Positions 36,730-50,100 of a DNA stretch of 64,000 nucleotides are shown here, in pieces (the first letter of the stretch is position 1; every line of letters begins with the position of its first letter). Both the position numbers and the translations under genes were made by a program. The notes beneath the pieces were generated by a model. That model was not told where the DNA came from and did no database searches. It saw nothing but the letters and a program-made list of their open reading frames with translations. The DNA is taken from contig NC_053046.1 of NCBI RefSeq assembly GCF_003473485.1, positions 34,177,332-34,241,331 on the forward strand, written 5' to 3'. The DNA comes from Medicago truncatula. Its lineage: Eukaryota; Streptophyta; Magnoliopsida; Fabales; Fabaceae.

Positions 36730-37488
36730 TTGTATGAGAATTGCTATATTAACCTTTTAATTTCTCATGCTGCTGATCTTGTACCTTTTTTCTTCACTAC
36801 TTTGTCAAATTTGCAGCCGCATAAAACAATTGATTTTGCTACGATGATATGGTGCATTTGGAAACGGCAAAATGAGAAGATATGGGACAATGTCGAGAAG
36901 AACACTCACATTTCTGTTCAGTTTGCACGTGACTATAAGATCCAATGGAATGCAGCAAGACGACAACAAACTACACCGGAGGATAGCAACAACAACATCC
37001 AAATTCGATGGCTACCACCGATGAAAGGAGAGGTAAAATGTAATGTTGATGCTGCACTTTTTAAAGAACATAATTGTTTTGGTGTTGGAATGTGTCTTAG
37101 AGATTCTAGAGGTCATTTTATGAAAGCAAAAACAACAACATTTTATGGTGTGCCTCTTCCATACGAAGCAGAAGTTTGTGGACTCAAGGAAGCTATTCTT
37201 TGACTTGGAGATATGGATGTGTCAATTGAGCTAGATTGTAAGCTAGTAGTAGATGGCATATTAGATAAATATACAAACCAATCCGAGTTTGGCAAAATTA
37301 TGTCTGATTGTAGGATGCTTCTTTCTAACTATCCAAACTTTAAGATAAGTTTTGTTAGGCGACGAGCAAATTTTGTTGCTCACTCTTTAACAAGGGCGTC
37401 AAAATTGTATGCTAGTTACCATGTATTTGATTACATATCATTTTTACTATCGTGTATCTTTACCACTTTGATGAATGAAATAATATGA
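36730..37488 (+). pseudogene. LINE-derived RNase H-like relic with one in-frame stop
   Basis: One frame runs the whole length apart from a single TGA at 37201-37203. It reads IWCIWKRQNEKIW, WLPPMKGEVKCNVDAALF (first catalytic Asp), GVGMCLRDSRGHFM, EAEVCGLKEAI (catalytic Glu), then after the stop IELDCKLVVDGI (third Asp) and RRRANFVAHSLTRAS. This is the RNase H (RVT_3) layout at the 3' end of plant LINEs and of a family of domesticated plant RNase H-like genes. No reverse transcriptase is present upstream. A decayed LINE end is most likely. Confidence 0.75.
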
Positions 37489-40341
37489 GTTTGTTCTTAA
37501 CAAAAATAAAGTAAATAAGAGTAAAACATAACCAAAAACTAAATATAATCAAACGGTTCATGTTCATTCGTTGAATTTCGTCGCTCATTATCTCATACTT
37601 TTTCTCTTTTTTATATAGATAGATGAAATGACAATACCCATTAAAAATTCAAACATAAATGAATGAGCCGATGTTCAAACTCTAATCACACAATACTACT
37701 TAACAGTTTTGACAATTATATTACGATTTATGGACAAATAGGATCTTTTCCTATTCATCCGGGTTTGTAATCTTTAGTTTGTTAGTATCACATTGTATTA
37801 ACAATTTTTTTTTTTAAGGGACATAGTATTAACATCTTATTTATTAGTTCGTGTTTGAAAAAAAGTAGAGACTACTCTTATTAAAAAAAAAAAAAACAGA
37901 TATAACAGTGTTGTATTTTTTTCGCCTGTGTAAAACCCCACTATGTAAATAATCGGCACATCAAATCCTAGTACTGGTACGTAGTAACATGACTATAGCA
38001 TCAAATATCAATCTCTAATAGTGGAAACCAAATTCCTAGTACAATTTTACACATTCGGATGTGTACTATTCACTTTTCATTAAAATAAATTCATTTTTCT
38101 TGGTCCCCTTCAAACATTCCTGAAATGTTCCTTACAGCTGCAAATGTATATAAATGAATAGATAGACATGTTACTCAAAGTGTTGGAAAATTATGTTTTA
38201 TATAGATAAATATGCTACATTAAACATTCCATACAAAAGGTTTAGAGAAGAGGTATCTTGTGAGCTTTATACTAAAACTGCCTCACTAGTGTAAAATCAA
38301 TTAAATGGGCTAAGAAGATCTAGAAGCAATTTTTCCAGTGTACAATTAATAGATGATCTGTAAAGAAGTTTTTACGACATTATAAGGAATCATATAAACT
38401 TCTCTTAATTGAAAAATGAATTTTATACGTTTGGTTTTAAAATTTGGATGTGTAAAGTGGAATTTTTACCTATCTGGATTTTAAAATCCGAATGTATGTA
38501 CAGAAAAGTGCATTTTTTACATAAAATTTGGACGTGTTAAAAATCCTGAAAGTTCATTTTGTTACGGTTCTATCGAGACTAAATTAACTCTGATTAATAG
38601 TTTTTAGGTCTTGCAAACATTTTAACCATTGCTAATATTTCAAGAAATCCAAATGTAGCAATTTTTCCATTGAAAAAACACAAACCTTGACTTTAAAGAT
38701 ATATTTTTTTTGGTTACATACTTTAAAGAAATGCACGACATTAAACACGATTTTTTTTATTATGAATTTATTGACATGAGTTCTTAAGACACACATGTTA
38801 GCATTTGTCATTTTTTTTTTCCTTTTTAAATGGTGGCTTTCTCATAATCGTTCGGAATGTTATAATTAAAAAAAGAAAAAAGTCTGATTTTAAAATTTGG
38901 AAAGAGTATTATATTCGACAAAAAATAAATAAATAATATGGGATGTGTGTAGGAGACATGTGCAAGAAAAGAATTTCACTTTTTTAATATGGGCTCCAAT
39001 CAGAGTGACCCATCAAGTGTTTGTTACCACAATCATATTCATAGCAATGCCTACTCAAAATTGATTGTTTCTTTTCCCACCCTCCACACCTACTTCGGAT
39101 TATATTATAAAATGTCGGACATTGAAGAATGTTTTATCGTATTTTTAGACCTTTCGGATTATGTAATCCAAAATGGTGTACGACACACAGAAATCTCATA
39201 GGTGGGATAAAAAAAAAACTCCCAGATGGCTCTATAGTTTATTACCCTACCTACCTACTTATGTATATATGTTTATTGTATCCATCATTTGATCAATGAA
39301 ATACGATTCTTAATAATACCCTCTATATGGTATAACGATCCCTTATAGCCTAACAATCATATATTTTTTTGTCATCAATCATGTCATCTACTGAAAAATT
39401 GTGGATACTTTCCTATGAGAAGAATATCATCAACATAGATCATAAAGTAAGCAACAATGTCTCTGATCAAAATATTGAATAAAGAAGTAACATTGATTGT
39501 GACAAAGCAATATCACCCTTACGCAATCGCGGAGCCACACACAAGGTTGAGTGGGCTCCTGTATGCACAAACATTTCTTTAACATCCCTCTACCAAACTT
39601 GTAATATACCCGTATTAAATTTTGCAATCAAATTAAATATATGAATTAGAATATACTTGTATGGATTTTGCACACAATTTATTCACTTTATTTTGATTTC
39701 CCCACCACACAAACAAAACATGTTACACTCTATCTCTCATATATTTATATTTTTTTAAAATTAAAATAAGCAATTTTTATCACACCCAGCCTCACTATTT
39801 GTTAAAATGTCTCACATTGGTTGAAATATAACATGAATAAGTGTTTATAAGTGGGGACAATATTCACCACACATGCTGTTTTTGTGAGATTTTATTTCTA
39901 AACCCACCTACGATCATCTCTTTCTCTCTTTCTCAATGAAAAAAATGAAAACCATTCCTCCTTGTTTCATGGAACCGTAAAATCAACCACACAAACTCTC
40001 CTTCCTAACAAATTTCGTGCAATGGTGCCCCCTACTATTCAAAATTCCTGGCTCCTCTAATCCCTTATGGAACAATTGTTTCATGAATTCTCAGTTGTTT
40101 TGTTGTAAACAAGCCTCTCATCAATATATGACACATAAATAACTATCATGATAAGAGTGTAACTCAGATAAAATTATAATGAATAATGATGGTTACTCAA
40201 ATTTATATTCATAACAAACCATGCCAAAAGACAATTATTCAAGCTAGCCAAAGCATTTCAAAGGGTACAGTACTTTAAGTGATTTATTTATTTTCATATG
40301 TAAACAAACCCAAAGTAAATATTAATAATAATCATATCAAA

Positions 40342-41675
40342 TCAATGCCTAGACTTGGAAGATTGCATTCCCTTGACTACAGTAACCGGGCAAGAAGCAT
40401 TTGTTACCACATGCTTGCTAACACTGCCTAACAACACACTGAAAGAAGAAGAAAAAAAATCAAATGTTTAAACAATCTCTTTGAATCAAATTAAACACAA
40501 AATCTTCAAAAAGCTTAAAATTAATTTACTGAAGGATAAACAATAGTACCTTTTAATGGTACCTAAACCCCTGCTTCCAATAACCAATGAGTCCAGATGA
40601 AGATCTTCCACAGCATTGCACAATTTCTCCCTTGGATCTCCCCAGTACACCTTTGCCACTACCTTTGCCTGCTTCAAAACACCAACAAAAACACACATAA
40701 AAAATCTACCATATATGTGTTAACTACACCATACTTCTATGAAGCATCGACACTTCAAATTTAAGACATGTCCGCTAACTGACACCGATACAAGTAATTA
40801 CATTTAAATATAATTATTTTTTACTCAAATTATTATCAATGTCAGTGTAGTACCTGATATCTATATCTGTGTCGGTGCTTCATAGATACTTTCTCACACT
40901 TATTTCTTATAGTAAAAACACAAAAATAACACTACAAAAAACAACATAATACCCCTTTGATTTTTGAAGCAGTTTCAAGAATATCTATGACTTCAGGATC
41001 CTTAGCAATCCCATATTGCTTTGTGAAGTTTATCTCTCTTAATTCCTCTAGAGGCACCAAAGCTGCAAACCCATCAACAAAACAAAACAAACAAAAAATT
41101 GTCATGCTGCATAAGCACAACTTTATCATTTCCTAACATATAGTATGTGCTAAGCAAGGTTTAAAAACAAAAATCCATGATTGCAATCTGGGCTGCTATA
41201 TCAAGATTTTGTGTCTCGACAACGACCATAAATGAGATTTTTTCAGCCAAGATTTTAAATAGCAGTCGCAGTAATTGTTGCGATTCTTAATAACTAAAGA
41301 AAACCACGGTCAATTATAGTCGATTTTGCCTCAATTATGGTCGTAGAGACATTGAAACCCTGATGTCGCGGCCCAGTCCAGACCACAGTCGTATATAACC
41401 GCAATTCTTTGAATTATCATAGACTGTGATGCAACAACTGCTGTTATTTAAAAGCTTGGACTGTTATTTATAAAAGAAAGAGAATGAAAGAGGTACTAAC
41501 GTGATCCAGTGTCCTCAAAAAGCTCCTTTCTAGTATGATCAGCTGAGGGAGGCTGAACATTGATCATGATGATTTGATCATTTTTGTTGATCAGATTATC
41601 AACAGCCCATCTAAGTGCTAATTTGCTGGTAGGAGAGAAGTCCATAGCTACTCCAACTATGTGTGCTTTTGCCAT
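40342..41675 (-). CDS. Universal stress protein (USP) family, 166 aa
   Basis: Small cytosolic alpha/beta nucleotide-binding protein of the UspA family. Exons on the minus strand: 41675-41501, 41062-40953, 40668-40550, 40438-40342; phases close to 501 bases including the stop. The protein begins [20 protein letters not shown] and contains [39 protein letters not shown], and the ATP-binding loop [20 protein letters not shown] (G-x2-G-x9-G-S), ending [16 protein letters not shown]. It is therefore probably of the ATP-binding MJ0577 type. The start is the first ATG, and a TATA box lies about 70 bases upstream. Intron 2 contains a small MITE. Role in stress signalling is known only at family level. 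Confidence 0.93.
40736..40886. mobile_element. Small MITE in USP intron 2
   Basis: Left end TCTATGAAGCATCGACAC; right end GTGTCGGTGCTTCATAGA is its inverse with one difference. It is 151 bp and AT-rich inside. TACT directly flanks both ends and may be a target duplication. Sequences with similar GTGTCGGTGT wording occur at 31020-31120 and 56670-56800. Confidence 0.55.
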
Positions 41676-41740
41676 CTTTTCCTAGAAGTTTTGTGCCTCG
41701 GAATTTCAGTGGTTTCTTGCACTGAGTTTGAGACCAATAT

Positions 41741-41750
41741 CCTTTTTATA
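41741..41750 (-). promoter_or_regulatory. Probable TATA box of the USP gene
   Basis: Reads TATAAAAAGG on the minus strand, 66-75 bases upstream of the USP ATG, a good match to plant TATA boxes at a plausible distance for a short leader. Confidence 0.5.
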
Positions 41751-44167
41751 GGTGGTGTTTTGATTCAAAATAGTTTGGCTATTTTAGGAATTGACAAAGA
41801 ATGTTCAAGAAAGTGGTAGAAAAAGAGGGAAAGGAATTTGTCAAAGTTTGTTTTGTTCCTTGGAGATAAGTGAAAGGAATTTGTAACAGTAATAACAAAG
41901 GTGGTATGTGGAATATAGCATAAATAAAAGTAAAACGTATGAAGAAAGTTAAACTTGTTTTCCTTGTAAAAGAAACAGAAAGAAAAATATAGATACAGCC
42001 ATCATACAGGTGTATGTCATTGTCATGGATGCCATGTCATGTCTTGTCTTCCAATTCATCTGTCTTTTATGTTTAGCTTATAAGTGCTTGTATTAATTTG
42101 TTAATTGAAATAATGACATTGCTAGAAAAGAACAAAGAATAAGATTGTTCTTGAAATCACTATTATTCTCTAATTAATTAAAGCAATAATAACAGATGTA
42201 AATCATAAATAGGTTAAAGAATCCTTATGCAGCTATGCTTCTAAATTCTTTTTTTTTTAACAACCTAAAATGGAATTATATAAACAATAAGGCAATCCCA
42301 AACGCACAAGGTGTGCCCTAGAGACTACCTCCAAAATCAAGAGTTACAAGGGTTACAACCAAGCCACAACAGAAAGACATTAGCCAATACCCAAACAAAC
42401 AAGAGGACTTGACCACCACTGCTGAGTTCCAAAAACAAAGGTAGCTTTTTTAACTTTAAGCCAACCTAAAGACAACATCTTAATCTTATCTAATAAACAA
42501 GGGATGGGGGTAACAACATGATTAAACAGACGGTTATTTCGTTCATTCCAAACAACCCAGGCACATAGAAGCCAAATTAGTTGCATAAAAGACCGTCTAG
42601 CAACACCACCACCTGTCAAATGAGTAAACTGTAAAAAATGATCAGAAATATTATCTGTGTCCACCCCATAGCAACCAATCCAATCTCGCACCAAATGGCA
42701 CATAGAACCAAAAGGTATTACACAATAAAAAGAGATGTTGCGCCGATTCAGGATGACCACAACCAGCAACACACAAGGACATGTCAGGCGACAACACCCG
42801 TCTAGCAATCAAATTTGTCTTTGTTGGTAAACGATCTCGGATGAGCCTCCACGCGAAAACGGACACCTTCAAGGGAACCTGTTTGTGTCACACCAAATCC
42901 AGAGCATAGTCTGCGACCTGAGGTACCTGAGAGGTCAACAAACTATATGCACCACGAACTGTGTAACCACCATATGGATCCGGAAGTCACACCCTGCTAT
43001 GCTTCTAAATTCTAATTTCTAAGGGTTTCTTTTATTGTTATTTGTTATTATTATTAAAAATTGAAAGGCTATAAAAAATCTCTATAAAACTGGCTTTTAT
43101 TATTTATATATGTAATATTGATACATGTGTTATTTGATTTTGTCCCACATACATACATACATACATATATCGATTTAATAGTTGTACCTATTCTATTGAA
43201 TACTTTGGGCAATAGAAAGTAATGACTATTCTAATTAAATTCATGTATTTTAAATCAAGTGTTTGATAGCATCTTATCATGGAGCTTTCAAGGAATATAA
43301 TTATGGTAATGCTAATTTATGTTTGATTCTTTAATCAAGTTGTAAGAACCAAAATTGCTCTTTTTGATAAATTCTATGAAAAGCATGAAATTTTAGATTA
43401 CAATGTTTATATTATTCCAATAAATCTTGCGCAGGTGAATTGATTGCTTCATCTAAAAAAAAATAACAATTTGTTTGCTTGAAAACAAAATAAGAAGTTT
43501 GGCGACTGAGTTGAAATTAAAAATGAAAATTCAATTCCACCTACAACATGTAATGTAGAAAATCAAAGGTGTTTAAATATATGACCAACAAAGACTTTCT
43601 AGAAGAATATAACCTGTGTACTAGTATGTTAGAAGTTAATTTAACAACAAAAAATCAATCAGCATTTGTATATAGAAAATAAAAAAATGATCTGTCTTAA
43701 AAATAACTTTTCACGTAAGTTGAAATAAGATTTAGAAGTATTAGCTACAAACTTTCTAAAAACTTAGTCCAGCACTCTATAAGAATTTACATGTGTCAAA
43801 CTAAAAAAGTGAGCCTCGTTACCTATTTAGTGTGACCTATTTTTAAAGTGGTATAACTCATATGAACTTCACCGAATTATAAAGTGTTACGAGAGTGCAT
43901 TGTTAACACTTTTGTAAGTTTTTTACCTTCATTTTAAGCTTTTCATTTAATTTCTCTATACTTATAAACTTGTACGTGTTTTTTTCTCAAATTATTATGA
44001 ATAAAATACTTACAATTAAGAATTTCAAGTCAATCAAAAACTCATTCAAATTGGTCTAATGTTGCAGCTAGGAAGGTGATAAATGAAGGCTGTGATCCAA
44101 GCATCAAAACCTCTTAAATTACAACATACACTTTTATAATAAATAAATAAATAATAGTTCAACAGTC
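41751..44167. other. Intergenic between USP and TFIIIC genes
   Basis: Holds the LINE insertion at 42250-42995 and a short CATA repeat near 43147-43170. The rest is AT-rich and I see no gene in it. Confidence 0.5.
42250..42995 (-). mobile_element. 5'-truncated LINE insertion with 18-bp target duplication
   Basis: On the minus strand one frame (42872-42651) reads VSVFAWRLIRDRLPTKTNLI then VAGCGHPESAQHLFLLC, the zf-RVT region. A shifted frame (about 42700-42380) continues with MQLIWLLCAWVVWNERNNRL and a short tail. The switch of frame shows it is dead. An 18-bp direct repeat GCTATGCTTCTAAATTCT borders the insert (42232-42249 and 42996-43013). A T-run at 42250-42258 is the poly(A) tail seen from the other strand. 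Only the last 746 bases of the element were inserted. Confidence 0.8.
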
Positions 44168-47100
44168 TTATACAGGTGCAGTGGAAAGTAGAAAATCAGG
44201 TTGTTTTCTCTGTAGCAGTATCCCACAAAAGGGGCACAACGGTTTTGAGGATACTGCTCGAGAGGAAGATCCATTTGAAGAGTCTGAATCTAGACTAGAT
44301 GAAGACATTCTAAAAAGTGCTTCTGGTGCCAATCTAAACACATATCTGTGGCAACAAACACACAACCATAGGGGGCTACTAGGGCAAACCTCCATAGAAA
44401 CAGCACATCTCAATAACTTGTGACGTTTAACATTACCACCTGTGCACTTTTCACTTTGACAGAAACCAAACTCTGGGGAATCGAATGGAACAGGTGCTGA
44501 ACAATAACTGCATGACTCCACCGTTGAACATCTCTTGGTCACAAACCTGTTATTTAAGAGAATACAAAGTGATTAGCGTATATTTTAAGTTCAGAACTTA
44601 ATCAAAACATATCACGATATAATGTGTCATGCATAGAAACGGGTTCACAGTTTTTACTCTGCAAATTCATGAAAGCAGATTTCTATTAGCTGTAAGAAAT
44701 ACTTTTATCAATTAGAATTTACTAATCTGTTCCGACCTCAAGTCCGCAATACCACATTTCTGATGTATTGTCAGTTTTGAGTCTTCTGTAAAAGGTACCT
44801 TGGAACAAAGGAAATGTTACAAAATTATCACAATACCTTTTTTCATGAGTAACTTTTGATACAATGAATTTCAACTGGTCGCGTACGTGTTCCTGATTTA
44901 AAGCAACCCATTTTTCCATTTGTGCCAATCCAACAGGATACCAACGGCCAGGTTGAGCTGGAGGTTCTTCCAGATGAGACATGGCAGTTTTGACAGCAGA
45001 GAAACTAAAACCGATTTGCCTTTCACGAAGCTCTCTTTCGCTGACTAAAAGAATTTCTATCCACTTTGTCATTTGCTCTTCAATGACAGGACATACCACT
45101 TCTATGTTTTGAACTTTGCTGTTTATTCTGGTTATCTGATCAGCATCCAGCTGTGCTAACATTACACGTCTACACATTATATTGAGCAAGTGTAGCAGCC
45201 GCGAAGGAATGTCTGACAACCTTGAAATGACACGTGATAACACTTCTTCAGCAGGAAGATTCAAATGAGATCCAAGAAATGATAACGAGAGCCATTTGAT
45301 CACTAAATGTTCAACATATTTTGACTTGTTATCCTTGAAAGCCAATAATGCTGCAATTATATCCCAAAAAATCAGAGGCTTATCAAGACATTGATACTGG
45401 TTTAAAGACCATATGACATTGGCTCCCCAATAAGTTAATTCTTTCTCTGGAAAACTAGGAAGTTCTTCAATGTAACATGAAAATGGAGATTTCAACCAAT
45501 CATCCACTTGTAGCCCACCAATCCAGAAGTATTCAATTGCTGCCTTCAGAATCCTGTCCAAATTTTAATTCAGAAAATCTCATATTTAGAAAAAATGCAA
45601 GGTACAAAAATAAAAATAAAATATTATCTAAGGAGTGTAAACATGAAGCTCCCCAATACTGTTTCTTGTTTCAACTTTAAAAAAAATAAAATAAAATAAA
45701 TTCAAGCCATAAGGAAGGACACAAATCTGTAGCTACGAAATTGTGTTGATACCTTCCTTCATACATTCGATTCAACTTATCAACATCAAAGCAATGGACC
45801 TGAAATAAACAATCCATAAATAGTAAAGTAAACAATCAAACATCTATGAACAACATTTATCATTGGGAAGATCAATCAAGAAAAAGATATGATATAGGAA
45901 GTTACTGTAAGAAATACATTGTTATTCAGTAAAGAAATTAAGGACAACGGAGACTTGATCCGATCATATTTTGGTCCTTATATTTAAAATCTCAACATGA
46001 AACTGACATGGTTTGAACATATAGAATTGTTGGAAAGGATCTATCAGATTTTGGTAGATACAGGAGGTTACATGAACAATTAAACTATCTGACAATAATT
46101 AGAAAAGATATTCCTTTGCAATCTGTGTGTTGAGTCAATTCATGCAATTTGCATGTGTTGAAATTAGTGATGCAGTGTTGAAATTTGCATGTCTTGAGCT
46201 ATTTCTTTGATTATGATTTGATGATTTGTTACAATGAACACTGAGATCTTTATATAGGCTTCTCACTATGTAACTAACTTCTCAGAGTTAGTTACAGAGA
46301 TCAGGTTAAGCTACTACTGTCCTATATTAACTATCATGCAACTTTAACTAACATAATTTAGTTACAGTTGCTTACATTGCTAGTAGACTACTGTGTGTGT
46401 CATACACCTTAACTACTATATACTCTTGATACAGTTTTTCAAAGTTTTCTCTTATTAAGAATGCTCGGTTCAAGAATGTTTGTAAAAAAACAGGGAATCA
46501 TCAATATTGTGTGATATTCAATTGCAGATAACACCTACTGATATGCGATGCACTCCAAGCTATTAGGTCTTAGATGGACGTAAACTTGTATCCTAAAAAA
46601 GTAACAAGCAGAATATGGTTACCCGATCTAGTGCTGAGGTTGAAAATCAAGCTATGGCAATGGTTACTTGTGAGCTTATATGGGTGAAACAGTTACTTCA
46701 AAATTTAAAGATGGAAGTTTGACAGTTTGTCGGATGAAACTGTACTCTAATAATCAAGTTACTTTCCACATTACTGCAAACCCAGTCTTTCATGAAAGAA
46801 CCAAGCTTATAGAAAATGAACGTCAATTTACCAAGAATAAACCCTAAGGAATCACTGTGTGTTGAACACTAATGATCAACTTGTATGAAGTCTCTTTGAG
46901 GTCCTCCGATTTTGATGTATAAAATATACAATGTATATAGTGCCATGACTTTTTTGTTTTTATGTGTATAGCTGTCATATAATGTTTCCTTAGCTTCCTT
47001 ATATATGTGGTTTCCAATGCAATTGATTGTGTGCTATGGGATTTCTAAAGCAATTCAATGAATATTTCCTCTTCTCCAGAAGAACGATCAAGATATCTTT

Positions 47101-50100
47101 GACGATGGTCAAAAACTCAAGGCTACACCGACGATTCCAGATATTTGGGGTATTGACAAATTGAAACATGCAAAGATTAAAATGGAAAAGAAATATCATA
47201 CAGTTGCAATGATAAGATTTCCAGGGGACACGGCTACACCAAAACATGAATCAAATGCATCTCTTGAAGGCTGCAGGAGAAAAATGCATATTCTATTTAG
47301 TTGGAAAAACAAAGATCAAAACTAAAAACAAGATAAAAACTACAGAGGATGGTAACATCATACGCAGGTTGAATCGTTACTACGGGGCATCTCAGATAAT
47401 ATGGTGATTTCCTCTAGGCAGCGCTCGTGCAAAATCCAGCCACGCAGTAAATTATCCTACCAACATTTGAGCAATCAACCAAGAAACATAAAGACATCTT
47501 CAAATATTCATAGGAAGCACTAAAAAAAGGTTTAATGGACATCTTCGAAACCATATGGAAAAAGGGAAGATGGACATTCAACATTATGCTTGAAGTATTT
47601 GAATATTTTAGAGTTTGATGTTTAATTTAATTAGCTAATCTTGCTATTGAACTCTTTAGTTAAGATAAACAGAAAATTAATTATTGTAGGTAATTTTTTC
47701 CGCAGTATGGAAACCAGTCCTGAAAGCAGCTCAGATTTTCTCAGTTCTAGAAGTTTAGGCAGATTCGTCACTTTTTGGAAGCTTGCATGCGTGCTTAGAA
47801 AATTAAGTGGATCAGTTAAATATAACTTAAGAAAACGGTATAAGAAATGACACTCTAAACTAAAAATATTCAAGCATTTACTTGAATGGCCCAGTTGTAA
47901 TCCATGATTAAAATTTAAAACAGTTAAGACGTCATGTTTATTTACCTAGAGAAATGAAAATACAGAATGTAATTGGTGGAAGATGGAAAACATGATGTGG
48001 ATTATGGAATGTATTTATGTCCATATAATTATAATTTTGTTTGCATTTAGTTATAAATTTAATTAATGATACTCAGTAGAAAATTGACCGAGTAACTTGA
48101 GGGAAAATAAAACCTGGCTACAGCTGCACAAAAACCTTCCACCAAATGCCCAAGTTAATCCAGTAACCTGAAGGATATAAAAATGGAGAAATCAATAGAG
48201 GAATACAACCTCAAGTCTTCAACCATCTCCAAAAAAGGAGGGGATGAACTTACACCATAATAATGTGCATCATATGACCCAAGCTTATCAAATTCCCTAG
48301 AAGATATGTCGCATATCCATATCTCAATGGAACCAGAAACTTTGCCTATGGCTAAGAGCATCTTGGAGGGATATTGAACATGCACAGTTACTGAAAGTAC
48401 CGAAACTGGGACAGCATTGACAGTTATAACCTAATTAGAAATTAAGAGTTGCATGAAGGAATCATTCACAAAGAAGGGATAGAAATGAAAAGAAATGCAA
48501 AAATTAAGTGGGATGTACCTCCTTCAATAACAAGAAGGAAGTTTGATCAACTTCTGACGATTTCAGCAATTTGTCAGTGTCCCCCAACCAAACCTTCACA
48601 CTACAAAGCACATATACTTTTCAGCTTAGATCTGATAATAGGTGAAAAAAGAATAATATCATAAAAAGTTGATCTAATCAGAAGTGTGAGTGAAGTGAGG
48701 ATCAAATCTTCGACCACTTAGTACACAAGATTATTAGTTTCACAACCAAAAGTAGCACATCTTATACACACCTTGGGTATTTATATCCAACAATTACCTC
48801 AAGAATGAAAACAATGAACTCATGAAATTCATAATAACACAATTTTCTAAGCTTAACCAACTCACCTCCCATCAGAGCTTCCGGTAGCTAGTATTATTAG
48901 AGGATTTGAAGATTCGTAAGCAAATAACAGCCAACTCATTGTTGTGATCCATGAATTGTGTGCCCGAAGAAAACCAACAAACTTCACAGCAGTTGGGGCT
49001 CTTCTCTCTTCAATAGTATAGCAATCTGGTTGGTGAAATCTCCAAAAAGAAATTTTACCAGACTTCGCTCCGACAGCAAGAAGACTGACCGAAGCACATG
49101 TATTAGGATCAGGATAAAATTCAGATGCTACACGCAGCAAGGGAGACCATGAAACGACAAGTGAATATAGCATTGCACTACGAGAAGCATATTCATCAGC
49201 GCTAATTAGTGGCGAGAATTGATTCTCAGGCAATTTTTTCGACCGTTCGTCATTAGATGTGATAGAATCTGCTTGACCTGAAGCCTTTTTCAGCAGACAC
49301 GGTCTAATGCTAGGAACCTAAAAACAAAATAAACACAAATAATGGTGATCTTAGAATCAACTTAAATACAATCATTTCATATAGAACTTAACCATGGTTT
49401 ACAAGAGAGCAATACTATACTGGTTTAAGTGCTACTAACTGTAGATAAAACTTAGTTGACACCACGTTGTGCATTTTACTTTTCATGAAACATATGAGAA
49501 ACTACAAAGGATTTGTTTAGTATTTAACTTCAATGGAAATACTAAAACACATTTATCTTTATTTTTCCATATCTATCCGGGGGCAGCCGACCCCGCTTAG
49601 TGGGACAAGGCTTGGTTGTTGTTGTTGTATCTATCTAGGGGCTAGAACAAACATTTTGATCATCAAATTTAATTCCAGACATAGTAAATGACATTGCATC
49701 AATATTAAAATACAAACAAAAGTTAATTTCTTATTGGGTGAAACTAAAAATGTATACACATATGCCACGTGTATGCTTGTATACATGTAACATGGAAGTT
49801 TAACGTTGGCCAGTTGTTACAAAGACTCGTCCAGAAATATTGAAAGAATCAAAAAGATTTACTCATTGTTTTTATTGATTTGGAAAAAGCATACAGTAAG
49901 ATCCTAAAGAAGTTGTGGAGAGGCTTTAGACAAGAAATGAGTTTGCATTTCTCACATTTGTGCAACAAAGATACACAAGAAGAGCCACAACTAGTGTTGG
50001 ACACTTGGGTCACAAGGTTTTCCTAAAACTATAGGTTTGCACGAAGACTAAAAATTGAGAACTTGTATTTTATCTTAGTTTTGGATGTGCTTACTTTAAA

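Larger units (their letters stand above)
26828..40341. other. Gene-poor block between lectin receptor kinase and USP genes
   Basis: About 13.5 kb with no supported cellular gene. Identified content: Stowaway-like MITEs (27254-27399, 35946-36116), a hAT-like relic with a TA microsatellite (27901-28578), a MITE (30124-30410), a hAT-like element (31133-31764), a retroelement-like tandem repeat (33197-33474), a Mutator-like element (34898-35919) and an RNase H relic (36730-37488). The rest (28.6-30.1, 31.8-33.1, 33.5-34.9, 37.5-40.3 kb) is AT-rich and I see nothing definite in it. The piece at 39780-40010 (GTCTCACATTGGTTGAAATA, TTTATAAGTGGGG) looks like an LTR scrap. Confidence 0.55.
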
